Shown: positions 39,418 through 49,521 of the stretch, in pieces | How the letters are laid out: the number at the start of each line of letters is the position of its first letter | Position numbering within the stretch: position 1 is the stretch's first letter | Assembly (NCBI GenBank): GCA_964579675.1 | Contig: CAZOIA010000011.1 | Location: 1-52,973 of the forward strand | DNA length: 52,973 nt | From: CAZOIA01 sp964579675 | Lineage (GTDB): Bacteria; Planctomycetota; Phycisphaerae; UBA1845; PWPN01 | Direction: 5' to 3' | Position numbers and translations under genes: made by a program | The notes under the pieces: model-generated | What the model saw: the letters and a program-made list of their open reading frames with translations, nothing else | Databases searched by the model: none | Told to the model about the DNA's origin: nothing

Positions 39418-40362
39418 TTAGAATCGCCGCTGGCGGTCGATGAGGAACTGGATGAGCGCCCGGTCGAAGGTCATGGACGTATCGACCTGGACGAAGTCGG
39501 CCCGGAGGGCGGCGGCCTGGCTGCGGTAGCGCTCGGTGAACGCGTGCAACGCAGCGAGGTAACCGGCCCGGGCCGCCTGCGGTTGGGCGACCAATGAGCG
39601 GCCGGTCTCGGGATCTTCAAACCGGCACAGATTCTCAAAGGGCAGGGCCACCTCGGTCCAGTCGAGAACCTGGAACAGGATAAGGTCGTGTCCGCCAAAA
39701 CGGAGGTGATGCAGGGCGTCGATCACTTCGTCGGCCTCGGCCAGGAAGTCGCTGAGGATCACCATGAGCCCGCGCTTACGCACCCGCCGGGCCACGTCGT
39801 GCAGGCCAGCGGCCAGGCCCTTGCCGGTCTGATCGCGGACCGGCCTGACCGCCGCCAACTCGGCAATGAGCCGCATGAGATCGGATCGTTTGCTGCGCGG
39901 GGGCAGGAAACACCTCAGCTTGCTGTCGAAGCGGGCCAGGCCGACCGCATCCTGCTGGCTGGTCATCATGTAGCCCAGGGCCGCCGCCAGACAGATCGCA
40001 TAGTCGAGCTTGCTCATCCTGCCGGTTCCCGGGTCGTCATGACGGGCTCGCGGAGGCTGATCCGCTTCGGGATAAGCCATGCTCGCCGAGGTGTCCACGA
40101 GCAGATAGCATTCCAGGTTGGTCTCCGCCTCGAACTTCTTGACGTAGTAGCGGTCGGTCTTGCCGAACACCGCCCAGTCGATCAGGCGAAGGTCGTCGCC
40201 GGGCACGTACCGGCGGTGCTCGGAGAACTCGACCGAGAAGCCGTGGAAGGGAGAGCTGTGCAGGCCGCTGATGAACCCCTCCACGATGAAGCGGGCCTTG
40301 AGATCGAGCCGCTGCACCTGGGCGATAACTTCGGGGCGGAGATACCTCGCTGCTGAGGCCAT
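39418..40362 (-). CDS. DUF58 (von Willebrand A-like) protein
   Basis: 314 aa. Typical DUF58 features: FSVEFSEHRRYVPGDDLRLIDWAVFGKTDRYYVKKFEAETNLECYLLVDTSASM, where DTSASM is a MIDAS-type metal site, and LMVILSDFLAEADEVIDAL. These proteins usually work with a MoxR-type AAA ATPase, which is not next to it here. It is cytoplasmic, without membrane helices. The lipoprotein gene 17 bp upstream on the same strand may be cotranscribed. Confidence 0.9.
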   Translation of the reverse strand: MASAARYLRPEVIAQVQRLDLKARFIVEGFISGLHSSPFHGFSVEFSEHRRYVPGDDLRLIDWAVFGKTDRYYVKKFEAETNLECYLLVDTSASMAYPEADQPPRARHDDPGTGRMSKLDYAICLAAALGYMMTSQQDAVGLARFDSKLRCFLPPRSKRSDLMRLIAELAAVRPVRDQTGKGLAAGLHDVARRVRKRGLMVILSDFLAEADEVIDALHHLRFGGHDLILFQVLDWTEVALPFENLCRFEDPETGRSLVAQPQAARAGYLAALHAFTERYRSQAAALRADFVQVDTSMTFDRALIQFLIDRQRRF

Positions 40363-40379
40363 GAGACCTATCGGTGGGT

Positions 40380-41099
40380 TTACCCGCCGGCCATCCGTTC
40401 AATTGCCGCGGCAACGGCCTTGGCCAGCGCCGCGTCACCCCGACCGGTCATGTGCACCCCGTCGTGACTCAGGCACGCATCGGGACCGGCGTCCATGATT
40501 GCCTTGTGCAGGTCGTTGACCGGGATGTTGCGCTCGGCCATTACTCTGCGGGCGATTGCGTTGTAAAGCTCCACGTCCGCCTTGCGTCGATCGAAGTCCT
40601 TCGTGGCCATGTGCCGCTCTTCATTGACGGGCGTGGTCAGGGCAAAGACCAGCCGGGCGGTGGTCCGGCTCTTCAGCTTCCGCACAATCTCCCGAAGGTT
40701 GCGTTCGTAGGCATCAGGCTCCTGCTGGCGGGTGAGCTCCTCGCGGCCGAACTTGATGTCGTGCAGCCCGCAGTTGAAGTGGATGACGTCCGGGCGAGCG
40801 GCCGACACCCATTCGTCGAGGTGAGCAAGCACGTTTGCGCTGTCTCCGCCGTTGCCGGGATTATGAATTACGCGAAATCTGCTGCCGAGAATCCGGACGA
40901 GATCGGGCAGATAGCCGTGAGGCTGCATCGAGACCGAATCGCCGATGATGAGAACGGTCGGGGTGTCCGGCAAGGGCTCACCGGCGGGGCGGGTGTCCAT
41001 ACTGAGGTAGCCCGCCTCGTCTCGGCCGGCAGGAGAAATGCAGCCGGTGATCGCGGCCAGAACCAGCCACGGACAACCCCGTCTGGTGACCCTGGGCAT
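40380..41099 (-). CDS. SGNH/GDSL-type hydrolase lipoprotein
   Basis: 239 aa from the ATG at 41099 with AGGAGG 8 nt upstream. Lipobox LAAITGC near residue 20 predicts a lipid-anchored exported protein. GDSVSMQ (catalytic Ser, block I), NPGNGGDSANVL (block II Gly), NCGLHDIKFG (block III, with GLHD in place of GxND) and SHDGVHMT (block V Asp/His) fit the SGNH family. Likely an esterase or deacetylase acting on glycans in the periplasm. Confidence 0.88.
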   Translation of the reverse strand: MPRVTRRGCPWLVLAAITGCISPAGRDEAGYLSMDTRPAGEPLPDTPTVLIIGDSVSMQPHGYLPDLVRILGSRFRVIHNPGNGGDSANVLAHLDEWVSAARPDVIHFNCGLHDIKFGREELTRQQEPDAYERNLREIVRKLKSRTTARLVFALTTPVNEERHMATKDFDRRKADVELYNAIARRVMAERNIPVNDLHKAIMDAGPDACLSHDGVHMTGRGDAALAKAVAAAIERMAGG

Positions 41100-41260
41100 G
41101 ACCTGAACCTCCTGAATCGGGGCCCGGCGGACCCGGGGACCGAGCCTACCCTTCGACGGGTCGCAGTATACACGACGCGGTATGCGGTCCGCCAGCGATT
41201 TGTCTTTCGCCACGATTTGCACTATCTAGCGCGGGACTACAGAGGAAGGAGGTCTTTCGA

Positions 41261-44200
41261 TTGTCCCTTGTTGAAGAGCTCAAGTCACTTCGGCGCGAGT
41301 ACATGGCCGCCCCGTTCTGGTTCTGGAACGACGTGATGGACCCGGTCGAGATCCGGCGTCAGATCGTGGAGATGGCCGGTGAGAACGTCGGCGGGTTCTT
41401 CATGCACGCCCGCATGGGCCGGGTCACACCCTACATGTCGAAAGAATGGATGCAAGCCGTTCGCGCCGCCGTCGATGAGGCCCGCAAGCTCGGGATGTCC
41501 GCGTGGATCTACGACGAGGACGGCTGGCCGAGCGGCTACGGAGGCGGCGCGGTCAACGCCCTTGGCGAAGAATACCTGCAGCAGTACGCTCTGGCGGAGG
41601 TGATCTCCCTCCGCGAAGGAACCTCGGTGCCGATTGACGACGCCGGCGATCTTGTTGCCCTCTTCGCCGCTCGCAAGACGCCGGGCGGATTCGACGAGGT
41701 GCAACGTCTCGATCCCGGCCGGATTGACAACGGCGTGCTGCGTGTCGGCAACACCGCGGGCGATCACGTCATCCTCTTCCGGCGCGAGCTGCACAACTAC
41801 CGCCGCTTCTTCGCACCGGAGTCGTGGGCGGACGGCTACGTGGACGTGCTGAACCCGAAGGTTACCCGGGCCTTCATTCGCAAGATATACGAACCTTACC
41901 GGCGGGAGATCGGTGGGGCGTTCGGCCCGGTGGTCCGGGGCGTGTTCACCGACGAGCCCTCCTATCACGACTGGGAATGGGGGGGGAATGCGGTCCGGCT
42001 CCCGATGTCACCGGTGCTGGAACGGGAGTTCGAGAAACGTTACGGCGCTCCGCTGATCGATTCACTGGTAACGATCGGCTTCGGCGGCCCGGACCGCCTT
42101 CGCGCGCGGTGGTGCTACTATTCGTCTCTCGCCCATCTCTTCGCGAACAACTACACGCGGATCCTGGCTAACTGGTGTAGCAAGCACGGGTTGAAGTTCA
42201 CCGGCCACTACCTGCTCGAGGAATGCCCGCGGGCCGCCACTCATGTGGTCGGCGACGTGATGCAGCACTATGCCTACCAGCAGTACCCCGGCATCGACCA
42301 CCTGGGCAAGGACCTCGACCTGAAGGACTTCTGGTCGTCGGCCCGGGTGTTGGTCAAGCAGGCGGCCAGCGTCGCCCACCAGCTCGGCAAGCCCCGCGTC
42401 ATGTGCGAGACCTACGCGGGGGGCGGGTGGGACTTCGGGGTTGCCGAACAGAAATGGATGGGCGACTGGCAATACGCCTTGGGACTGAACCTCTGCTGCC
42501 AGCACGCCTTCCATTATTCGTTGCGCGGGTTCCGAAAGCGCGACTACCCGCCGAGCCTGTCGTTCCAGCAGCCATGGTGGCCCTTCAGCGCCGATCTGGG
42601 TGCCCACTTCTCCCGCCTGGGCTACCTGCTCACTCGGGGACGCCGCGTGGTCAACGTACTCGTCCTGCACCCGATCGAGAGCTTCTTCGCCACCCACGAC
42701 GTCGCCGGCTTTCCCTGGCCGGATGACCCCATGGGCGAAGCGCTCAAGAAGCTGATCCGCCATCTGCTGGCCCACCAGATTGACTTCGACTTCGGCAACG
42801 AGGTGCTGCTCAGGAAACATGGCCGCGTGGATGGGTCGCGGATCGTGATCGGTTCGGGCTCCTATGACGTCGTCATCGTGCCGCACAGCCTGACCTGGCG
42901 CAAATCGACGCTGGCTGCGGTCAGCAAGTTCGCGGCAGCCGGCGGCCGATTGTTCTGCGTCGAACCGTTACCCACGCACGTGGAGGGTTTGCCTTCGGAT
43001 GCGTATGGCAAACTGGTCTCGGGCGCGGTGAGCCTCGGGCGATGGGACGATCCCGGTTTCGAGCAGCGTATCGCCGAGCAGGTCGGGCAGGCGTCCCGGC
43101 CGGCGTGCCGGCTTGCCGGTGAGACAACCCACGACCGCGAAGTACTGGTCATGCACCGCCGCACCGATGAGCATGACATCTTCTTCCTGGCCAGCGGGAC
43201 GAAAAAGCCGCACACGACCCGGGCGACCTTCAACGTCCCGGGCACTCCCCTTCTGCTCGATACCACGACCGGACAAATGCTGCCGATGGTTTTCCAACGC
43301 CACGGCGATGCGTGTCACATGAACCTGGAGTTCGACTACGCCCGCTCGTTCCCCATCCTGTTCGACCATAACTCCACCGGCATCGGGCGGGCCGAGACCT
43401 GCGTCGAAGAGAAGCACCTCTGCCGCGAGGGCGACGCGGTATCCTATCATCTCGATCGTGACAACGCGCTGATCCTCGATCGGGGCGAACTGCTCGTGAA
43501 CGGGGAGTCCGCCGGGCGGATGGCTCCCCTCGACGCGCGGCAAAAGCTGGCCGAATGCAAGGACGAGCCGCCGGTATGCCTGCGATTCACGTTCACCAGC
43601 GAGTTGCCGATCGCCGCCGCGTCACTGCTGCTCGAGACGCCGGAGCGGTTCAAGGTGAAGGTCAACGCCCGAGAGGTGCCGGTGTCCGCGGCGGGCGGTT
43701 GGGTTGTCGATCGGTGCCTGCGCCGGATTGTGATCCCCGGGGGCCTGCGGGCCGGCGAGAACGTGGTCGAACTACACTTCCGCTGGGGCAACGACCTGGA
43801 GCTTGAGCCGGCGTACGTGCTGGGGCGTTTCGGCGTGTACGAGAGCGCGGGCAATTGCCGGATCGGCCCCCTGCCCGACTGCCTGGCCGTGGGCTCGTGG
43901 CATTGGCAGGGACTCGCCTTCTACGCCGGCTGCGTGACCTACACGCTCCATGCGAACCTGGAGACCGAGGCGGACCGCTGGGAGCTGCACTGCCCGCGGT
44001 ACCGCAGTGCGATCCGGGTGCTCGTCAACGGGGTCGAGGCCGGTACGCTCCTGTGGGCGCCCCACAGGATCGACCTGACCAGGCACCTGCGCGGGGGGCG
44101 CAACCGCATCGACCTCCAGGTCGCCGGCAGCCTGCGCAACTTCCTGGGGCCCCACCATCTGAGCATCGAAGACGACATTGATTGCCTCGGGCCCCAAGGC

Positions 44201-44287
44201 TTCTTCGACACCGGGCACCGCACCACCGAATACCGCTTCAAGCCCGCGGGACTGTTGGGCGAGGTCGTTCTCCGAGGCTACGTTTAG
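41261..44287 (+). CDS. Large glycoside hydrolase, GH106/GH2-like
   Basis: 1008 aa from a TTG with AAGGAGG 8 nt upstream. The N-terminal part has APFWFWNDVMDPVEIRRQIVEMAGENVGGFFMHARMG and WIYDEDGWPSGYGGG (residues 82-96), then VFTDEPSYHDWEW (near 228), the pattern of the alpha-L-rhamnosidase-type GH106 barrel and its relatives. The C-terminal ~350 residues are beta-rich, ending in a GH2-like sugar-binding domain (VLVNGVEAGTLLWAPHRIDLTRHLRGGRN). No signal peptide is evident, so it may act in the cytoplasm on imported oligosaccharides. Exact linkage not determinable. Confidence 0.8.
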   Translation: MSLVEELKSLRREYMAAPFWFWNDVMDPVEIRRQIVEMAGENVGGFFMHARMGRVTPYMSKEWMQAVRAAVDEARKLGMSAWIYDEDGWPSGYGGGAVNALGEEYLQQYALAEVISLREGTSVPIDDAGDLVALFAARKTPGGFDEVQRLDPGRIDNGVLRVGNTAGDHVILFRRELHNYRRFFAPESWADGYVDVLNPKVTRAFIRKIYEPYRREIGGAFGPVVRGVFTDEPSYHDWEWGGNAVRLPMSPVLEREFEKRYGAPLIDSLVTIGFGGPDRLRARWCYYSSLAHLFANNYTRILANWCSKHGLKFTGHYLLEECPRAATHVVGDVMQHYAYQQYPGIDHLGKDLDLKDFWSSARVLVKQAASVAHQLGKPRVMCETYAGGGWDFGVAEQKWMGDWQYALGLNLCCQHAFHYSLRGFRKRDYPPSLSFQQPWWPFSADLGAHFSRLGYLLTRGRRVVNVLVLHPIESFFATHDVAGFPWPDDPMGEALKKLIRHLLAHQIDFDFGNEVLLRKHGRVDGSRIVIGSGSYDVVIVPHSLTWRKSTLAAVSKFAAAGGRLFCVEPLPTHVEGLPSDAYGKLVSGAVSLGRWDDPGFEQRIAEQVGQASRPACRLAGETTHDREVLVMHRRTDEHDIFFLASGTKKPHTTRATFNVPGTPLLLDTTTGQMLPMVFQRHGDACHMNLEFDYARSFPILFDHNSTGIGRAETCVEEKHLCREGDAVSYHLDRDNALILDRGELLVNGESAGRMAPLDARQKLAECKDEPPVCLRFTFTSELPIAAASLLLETPERFKVKVNAREVPVSAAGGWVVDRCLRRIVIPGGLRAGENVVELHFRWGNDLELEPAYVLGRFGVYESAGNCRIGPLPDCLAVGSWHWQGLAFYAGCVTYTLHANLETEADRWELHCPRYRSAIRVLVNGVEAGTLLWAPHRIDLTRHLRGGRNRIDLQVAGSLRNFLGPHHLSIEDDIDCLGPQGFFDTGHRTTEYRFKPAGLLGEVVLRGYV

Positions 44288-44364
44288 CAAGCGGCTCCGG
44301 GGTCAGAACAGGAAACTGGACGCCGCTTGGACCGGCGGGCCGGAACCGAGTAGAATCTCACCCG

Positions 44365-45141
44365 ATGCGTATCTTGTTGAGTAACGACGACGGTGTTCTC
44401 GCGCCCGGGTTGGCGGCGATGCGAGAGGCGCTGACCGGCCTCGGCGAGGTCGAGGTCGTGGCGCCGGAATCGCCACAGTCCGCGGTCGCTCACGGTATCA
44501 CGGTGCATGATCCGGTGGCGGTCCGGCGGGTCCACGTGCAGGACACGTTCTTCGCCTACGGGGTAGCCGGCCGGCCCGCTGACTGCATCAAGCTAGCCGT
44601 CACTGAGCTGCTCGACCGACCCCCCGACCTCGTCGTGAGCGGGATCAACGACGGCGCCAATGTCAGCATCAACGTGCTCTACTCGGGTACGGTGGCGGCG
44701 GCAGCGGAAGGCGCGTTGCTGGGGTACCCGGCAGTGGCGGTCTCCATGGAGCAGGGCGTCGAGCGAGACTTCAATCAGGCCGCCCGGATCGCCTTGCCGA
44801 TCATCCGCAAGCTGCTGGACCGGGGGCTCACCGGTGGACAACTGATCAACATCAACATCCCTGACCTCAGCGCCGGCCCGCCGCGCGGGATCCGCGTGGT
44901 GCCGCAGGTCACCCGTATGATGCAGGACAGCTTCGCCCGTCACACCGCCCCGGACGGCCGCGTTTTCTACTGGCTCGCCGGGGGCGCGTTCAAACACGCT
45001 CCGGGCGGTCAGGAGGGCGATCTCGACGCCATCAACGACCGATTCGTTACCATCACGCCGCTGCAATTCGACCTGACCCAATACAAGTTGCTGGAGGAAC
45101 TCAGGCAATGTGATTGGGCAGGTGAATCCCCCGCTGAATGA
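44365..45141 (+). CDS. surE: 5'-nucleotidase SurE
   Basis: 258 aa from the ATG at 44365. It dephosphorylates nucleoside 5'-monophosphates in the cytoplasm. Family motifs: MRILLSNDDG (metal ligands D8 and D9), APESPQSAVAHGIT, GRPADCIKLA, DLVVSGINDGANVS and YSGTVAAAAEG. Usual SurE length. It follows the glycoside hydrolase by 77 bp and converges on the HEAT-repeat gene. Confidence 0.96.
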   Translation: MRILLSNDDGVLAPGLAAMREALTGLGEVEVVAPESPQSAVAHGITVHDPVAVRRVHVQDTFFAYGVAGRPADCIKLAVTELLDRPPDLVVSGINDGANVSINVLYSGTVAAAAEGALLGYPAVAVSMEQGVERDFNQAARIALPIIRKLLDRGLTGGQLININIPDLSAGPPRGIRVVPQVTRMMQDSFARHTAPDGRVFYWLAGGAFKHAPGGQEGDLDAINDRFVTITPLQFDLTQYKLLEELRQCDWAGESPAE

Positions 45142-45163
45142 TCCGCACCGCGGGATTCGCTGC

Positions 45164-46075
45164 TCAATCCGTGTTTGGCAGCTTGAGCCCGCGTCGCCAG
45201 GCCCGTTTCTGCTTGTCCCACCAGGTCGGGCCGGCAGGGCGGGTAGTCTGCGGGGTCTGGCCGGCTTTCTCGAACGGGTTCTCCACGTTGGCCAGCCAGG
45301 TTTCCCAGGTATCGGCGTCGTAGGCGTGCGTCACCCCGGTCAGGGCGATGAGCGAGTTCTCCGCCCGCTCGGCAATGGCGAAGTCCTCGTCCCGCAGGCC
45401 GCGGATCAGCGGCTGGAAAACGCGGCGATCCTGGAACGTCCCAAGCGCCTCGATCGCAACCACCCGCACGTTGCGAGACGGGTCCACTTCCGCCAGCCGG
45501 ATGCACACGTCACGGGCGATGCCCCGCGGCTCCCCGCTGAGCGCGCCCTTGCGCTCGAGTGCCAGCAACGCCCGGACCGCCTCCCAGCGAACGTCCTCGC
45601 CGGCGGGCAGTGCATTCTGCGACGCCTCGGTGGCCCGCAGGATCGTCAGCAGCGTCCCGACGGGTCGGGCATCGTAGTAACGGGCCAGTCCCCGAATCGC
45701 GATGCAGCGGGTCTGGGCAACCGGGTCGGTCCGGGCCACCGCATCCAGCACGTGGAACACGTCCTCGCGGGCCACGTCCTTACCCTCCGCGAGGCGGGCC
45801 ACCGCCCCCCGCCGCTCGTCGGCGTCGCTCGTGGCCAGGTCCTCCGGGAGCGCCAGGCGCAACGTCTCATCCAGCGACCGGTACCGCCATTGGCGTTTGA
45901 CCCTGCCCGAACACCCGGCGGCACACACCGCCGCAACAATGAGAATGAGCGGGATCGCCTTGGCGGCTGGAGAAGTGAGACGTGCATCAGCGGCTGGCCG
46001 GCACCGGCCGGTCCCGCCATCAAGCAGGCGTGGCGTGTTCAAGTTGGCCCGCGGCGGCGGCCAGCATGCTTTCAT
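45164..46075 (-). CDS. HEAT-repeat lipoprotein
   Basis: 303 aa from the ATG at 46075, though the lipobox VCAAGC lies near residue 55, unusually far in, so the real start is probably later; I see no ATG or GTG in between (a TTG at codon 12 is available). After the lipid anchor come HEAT/armadillo-type helical repeats: RCIAIRGLARYYDARPVGTLLTIL, RWEAVRALLALERKG, VRVVAIEALGTFQDRRVFQPLIRGLRDEDFAIAERAENSLIAL. It overlaps the end of murI by 56 bp. Probably a protein-binding scaffold in the envelope. Confidence 0.8.
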   Translation of the reverse strand: MKACWPPPRANLNTPRLLDGGTGRCRPAADARLTSPAAKAIPLILIVAAVCAAGCSGRVKRQWRYRSLDETLRLALPEDLATSDADERRGAVARLAEGKDVAREDVFHVLDAVARTDPVAQTRCIAIRGLARYYDARPVGTLLTILRATEASQNALPAGEDVRWEAVRALLALERKGALSGEPRGIARDVCIRLAEVDPSRNVRVVAIEALGTFQDRRVFQPLIRGLRDEDFAIAERAENSLIALTGVTHAYDADTWETWLANVENPFEKAGQTPQTTRPAGPTWWDKQKRAWRRGLKLPNTD

Positions 46076-46883
46076 GGAAAAACTGCTCCGGGGTGACCCA
46101 GGTCACGTCGCGAATCGGCCAGCCCAAGAACCGTCCCCCCACTTCGCGAAACCGCTGGGGATTGTCACTCACGTAGCAGCGGAGTCTACCGCCCGCCGTC
46201 GATAACGACAAGACTCCCTGGCGAACCAGAACGTCGCGGGCCGCCCGGGCCGTGGCATCGGCCGAGTCCACCACCGTCGCCCCCGGCATGAGTTCAGCCA
46301 CCGCCGGCGCCACCAGGGGATAATGCGTGCACCCGAGCAATACGACCGCCGGGTCGAGTTGTCTGACGCCTTCGAGGTATTCGGTCAGCAGCATCCGCAG
46401 GATCGGGTCGTCGCCGGACCGGCCTTCCTCGATCAGCGAGACGAGGCTCGGGCATCGCCGCTGGGTCACCGGCAGATGTGGAGCCAGGGCGTGGATCGCC
46501 CGCGGATACGCCTCGGATGCCACCGTGGACTCGGTGGCCAGGATGGCAACGGCACGCCCCTGAGACCTCCGGACGGCCTCGGCTGCTCCCGGCTTGACGA
46601 CGCCCAGCAGCGGCACCGGCACCCGCGAGGCCAGCTCATCCAACGCCAACGCGCTCGCTGTATTGCACGCGATGATCACCAGCTTCGGATCGAACCGCAT
46701 CAGGAAGTGCAAATCCTGTTCGGCAAACTGGAGCACTGTCTGCGACGATTTCGTGCCGTAGGGCACCCGGGCGGTGTCCCCGAAGTAGACGATCGTTTCG
46801 TTGGGAAGCCGATCGCCGAGCGCCCGCACGACCGTCAAACCGCCCAGGCCGGAGTCAAATACCGCAACGGGTCGGTCGTTCAT
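46020..46883 (-). CDS. murI: Glutamate racemase
   Basis: 287 aa from the ATG at 46883 with GGAGG upstream. It makes D-glutamate for peptidoglycan. FDSGLGGLTV (D10, S11), IIACNTASALAL with the catalytic Cys73, and LLGCTHYPL with the catalytic Cys185 are all present, together with YFGDTARVPYG. The presence of this gene implies that the organism makes peptidoglycan. Confidence 0.97.
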   Translation of the reverse strand: MNDRPVAVFDSGLGGLTVVRALGDRLPNETIVYFGDTARVPYGTKSSQTVLQFAEQDLHFLMRFDPKLVIIACNTASALALDELASRVPVPLLGVVKPGAAEAVRRSQGRAVAILATESTVASEAYPRAIHALAPHLPVTQRRCPSLVSLIEEGRSGDDPILRMLLTEYLEGVRQLDPAVVLLGCTHYPLVAPAVAELMPGATVVDSADATARAARDVLVRQGVLSLSTAGGRLRCYVSDNPQRFREVGGRFLGWPIRDVTWVTPEQFFHESMLAAAAGQLEHATPA

Positions 46884-47084
46884 GCGTTCCTCCGTGAACC
46901 AACTCCAAAGAGCCGGCAGCTCTTGGCCCCAGTACAAGTATCGTGCAAAAGACCCGGAGTTTTCAAGTCAATTGTGTCTGCGGGCGGATTTCAGGTCTTG
47001 CGACCTCGCGGGGCCTCGGGTAATCTAGCCGACTCAGCCGGTAGAGCGACCAGCATTATTCGAGTAGTTGGAGTATTCACGGTC

Positions 47085-48332
47085 ATGTCCAAATCCAGCA
47101 CAGTCATCAGCAAGAACGTCGGCAAAGCGCTCCGAGGCGCAATGGGCGCGGGGCAGGGGCTACTGCGGCTCACGCCCACGTGGGTCCCCCGCAGCTTCCT
47201 GCACCCGGGCCAGCGGATCAAGTTGGCCCCCGAGGACTGGTACGCCCTCGGCACCAATCGCGGCGGGATCGACGAACGCTGGTTCGCCAGCACCACCGAA
47301 GCCATGAACGAGAACCGCAAGCCGGACGAAGGGCTCAGCTACGTCACCTTCCAGGGCGAGCGGTTCCTGTTGCGCGATGCCGTGGCCGAAGCCGGCCCGC
47401 GACTCATCGGTAAGGCCATGTTCGACAGGTACAAGCGCTGGCCCGTCTACTCGAAGTTCTTCGATAACATGGGTCCCATCCCGCACCACATGCACCAGCA
47501 GCACGAACATGCCGCCCTCACCGGCCAGGAGGGCAAGCCCGAGGCCTACTACTTCCCGCCCCAGCTCAACAACGTGGACAACAACTTCCCTTATACGTTC
47601 ATGGGCCTCGAGCCGGGCACGACCAAGGCCGACGTACGCAAGTGCCTGGAGAGCTGGTACAAGGGCGACAACGGCATCCTTGATCTGTCGCGGGCATACC
47701 GGCTGGTGCGGGGCACCGGCTGGCTGATCCCCGCCGGCGTGCTGCACGCCCCCGGCTCGCTGTGCACCTATGAGCCGCAGTGGGGCTCAGACGTCTTCGG
47801 CATGTTCCAGAACATCGTCGAGGGACGCTTCGTGCCCTGGGACTTGCTCGTCAAGGACGTACCCGAGGACAGGCACCAGGACCTTGACTTCATCGTCGAT
47901 CAGCTCGACTGGGAAAAGAACGTCGATACGCACTTCATGGAGCACAACCAACTCAAGCCGATCACGGACGAGAACAAAACGGGGCCCGGGTTTACCGACC
48001 GCTGGATCGTGTACGGCCTGATCGACGGCAAGCAAGTCGTCAGCGCCAAAGAGCTGACCGTGGAGCCCGGTGCCAAGTATAAGATTCAGGACCCCGGCGC
48101 CAGCGGCTGGATCACCGTCCAGGGCCGCGGCCGGATGGGCAAGCTGGACCTCCAGACCCCGGTCATGATCCGATTCGGCGAGGAGACCGAGGACGAGGTG
48201 TTCATTACCTTCGAGGCGGCCGCCGCCGGCGTCGAGATCGAGAACACCGGCAGCGAGCCGCTGGTCGGCCTGCGGTACTTCGGCCCGGACGTGCACGATG
48301 ACTTGCCGAAGGTCGGCGATTACAGGAAATGA
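47085..48332 (+). CDS. Phosphomannose-isomerase-like cupin protein
   Basis: 415 aa from the ATG at 47085. PIPHHMHQQHEHA supplies a cupin-like His cluster, FMGLEPGTTKADVRKCLESWYKGDNGILDLSRAYRL resembles the helical insert of class I mannose-6-phosphate isomerases, and GWLIPAGVLHAPGSLCTYEPQWGSDV is the downstream metal/substrate strand. The C-terminal part is a second beta-sandwich (VEPGAKYKIQDPGASGWITVQGRGRMG). The first gene of a plus-strand sugar-metabolism group. The exact sugar is not determinable. Confidence 0.75.
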   Translation: MSKSSTVISKNVGKALRGAMGAGQGLLRLTPTWVPRSFLHPGQRIKLAPEDWYALGTNRGGIDERWFASTTEAMNENRKPDEGLSYVTFQGERFLLRDAVAEAGPRLIGKAMFDRYKRWPVYSKFFDNMGPIPHHMHQQHEHAALTGQEGKPEAYYFPPQLNNVDNNFPYTFMGLEPGTTKADVRKCLESWYKGDNGILDLSRAYRLVRGTGWLIPAGVLHAPGSLCTYEPQWGSDVFGMFQNIVEGRFVPWDLLVKDVPEDRHQDLDFIVDQLDWEKNVDTHFMEHNQLKPITDENKTGPGFTDRWIVYGLIDGKQVVSAKELTVEPGAKYKIQDPGASGWITVQGRGRMGKLDLQTPVMIRFGEETEDEVFITFEAAAAGVEIENTGSEPLVGLRYFGPDVHDDLPKVGDYRK

Positions 48333-48416
48333 TACGAGCCAAAGGGCCCACCTCCGTGAATGCTGGCAGCGGCCCCTCGGTGTAGAATCGAACTCATCGA
48401 AAAGAGGTAAACGACC

Positions 48417-49346
48417 ATGGCCAAACGTATCTCCATCGGCACCTGGGCGTACGCGATCGGCCCCTATGCGGACTCGCCGATTCCCTTTCCGGAAGTGGTC
48501 GGGAAGCTTCATTCATACGGCTTCGATGGGTTGGAACTGGGCGGGTTCGGCGTCCACCCCAACCCGGATCTCCAGAGAACCAGCCAGGAGAGAGCGGCGG
48601 TCCGCAAGCTGTGGGAGTCGCGGGGCATGGGCTGCAGCGGGTTGGCGGCTGACCTGTGGAGCGAGAAGCTCATTACCGCCCCCGACGCCGAATCGTACAT
48701 GGCGACCTTCCGCAAGAACCTTAAGTTCTGCACCGACCTGGGCATCGAGGTCATCCGCGTGGACACGACGGAAGATCCCGGGGTGTTGGGCAAAGTCGGT
48801 GACGAGCCGGCGCAACCGAAGGTCTTGGCCTACGATGATGCCTTGAAACGGGTCTGTGATACCTGGCGTCAATGCGCCGCCGAGGCTGCCGACGCGGGCG
48901 TCCGCGTCGTCTGGGAGTTTGAGCCCGGCTTCGCGTTCAACAAGCCGAGCGATATCTTTCGCGTGCTCGACGGCGTTAACCACGACAACTTCATGATCAT
49001 GTACGACACCTGCCACGCGAACATGGTGGCCAGGTACGGTTCCCGCCAACCGGGTGAGCGGGAGACGTTGCCCGGCGGGGCAAGGGAGCTGGCCGAGAAG
49101 CTCAAGGGTAAGATTGGCCGGGTGCACCTGATTGACTCTGATGGCACGCTGCACGACGACCACACCAGCACGCATCCGCCCTTCGGGGAGGGTGAGCTCG
49201 ACTTCGACGACCTCATGCCCGCCATTGTCGCTGCTGGCTGCCCCGACGATTGGTGGACGATCGACCTGTGCTTCTGGCCCGACGCCTGGACCGCCACCGA
49301 GAAATGCAAGAAATTCGTGGACGGACTGGCGGGCAAGTATGGATGA
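48417..49346 (+). CDS. Sugar phosphate isomerase/epimerase (TIM barrel)
   Basis: 309 aa of the AP-endonuclease-2 family. GFDGLELGGFG opens the barrel; candidate metal ligands are in VWEFEPGF (Glu), IMYDTCHANM (Asp/His) and VHLIDSDGTLHDDHTS (His/Asp). WWTIDLCFWPDAW closes it. An 84-bp gap with AGAGG follows the phosphomannose-isomerase-like gene. Likely an isomerase or epimerase for a keto-sugar or inositol derivative. Confidence 0.88.
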   Translation: MAKRISIGTWAYAIGPYADSPIPFPEVVGKLHSYGFDGLELGGFGVHPNPDLQRTSQERAAVRKLWESRGMGCSGLAADLWSEKLITAPDAESYMATFRKNLKFCTDLGIEVIRVDTTEDPGVLGKVGDEPAQPKVLAYDDALKRVCDTWRQCAAEAADAGVRVVWEFEPGFAFNKPSDIFRVLDGVNHDNFMIMYDTCHANMVARYGSRQPGERETLPGGARELAEKLKGKIGRVHLIDSDGTLHDDHTSTHPPFGEGELDFDDLMPAIVAAGCPDDWWTIDLCFWPDAWTATEKCKKFVDGLAGKYG

Positions 49347-49521
49347 GAACGTCGCGTGCCGGGCATTCAACGCCGTCAATCTCTCGCCCGGATATCCGTT
49401 CGCTCCGGGAGGAACAAAAGGCCAAGGCGGCATCCAACAAGGAATGATCCGCGGCGATGACGGATAACACCGCGACTGTCCAGGCTATGACCGGAAAGCA
49501 GGGCAAGACAAGGAGCACGTG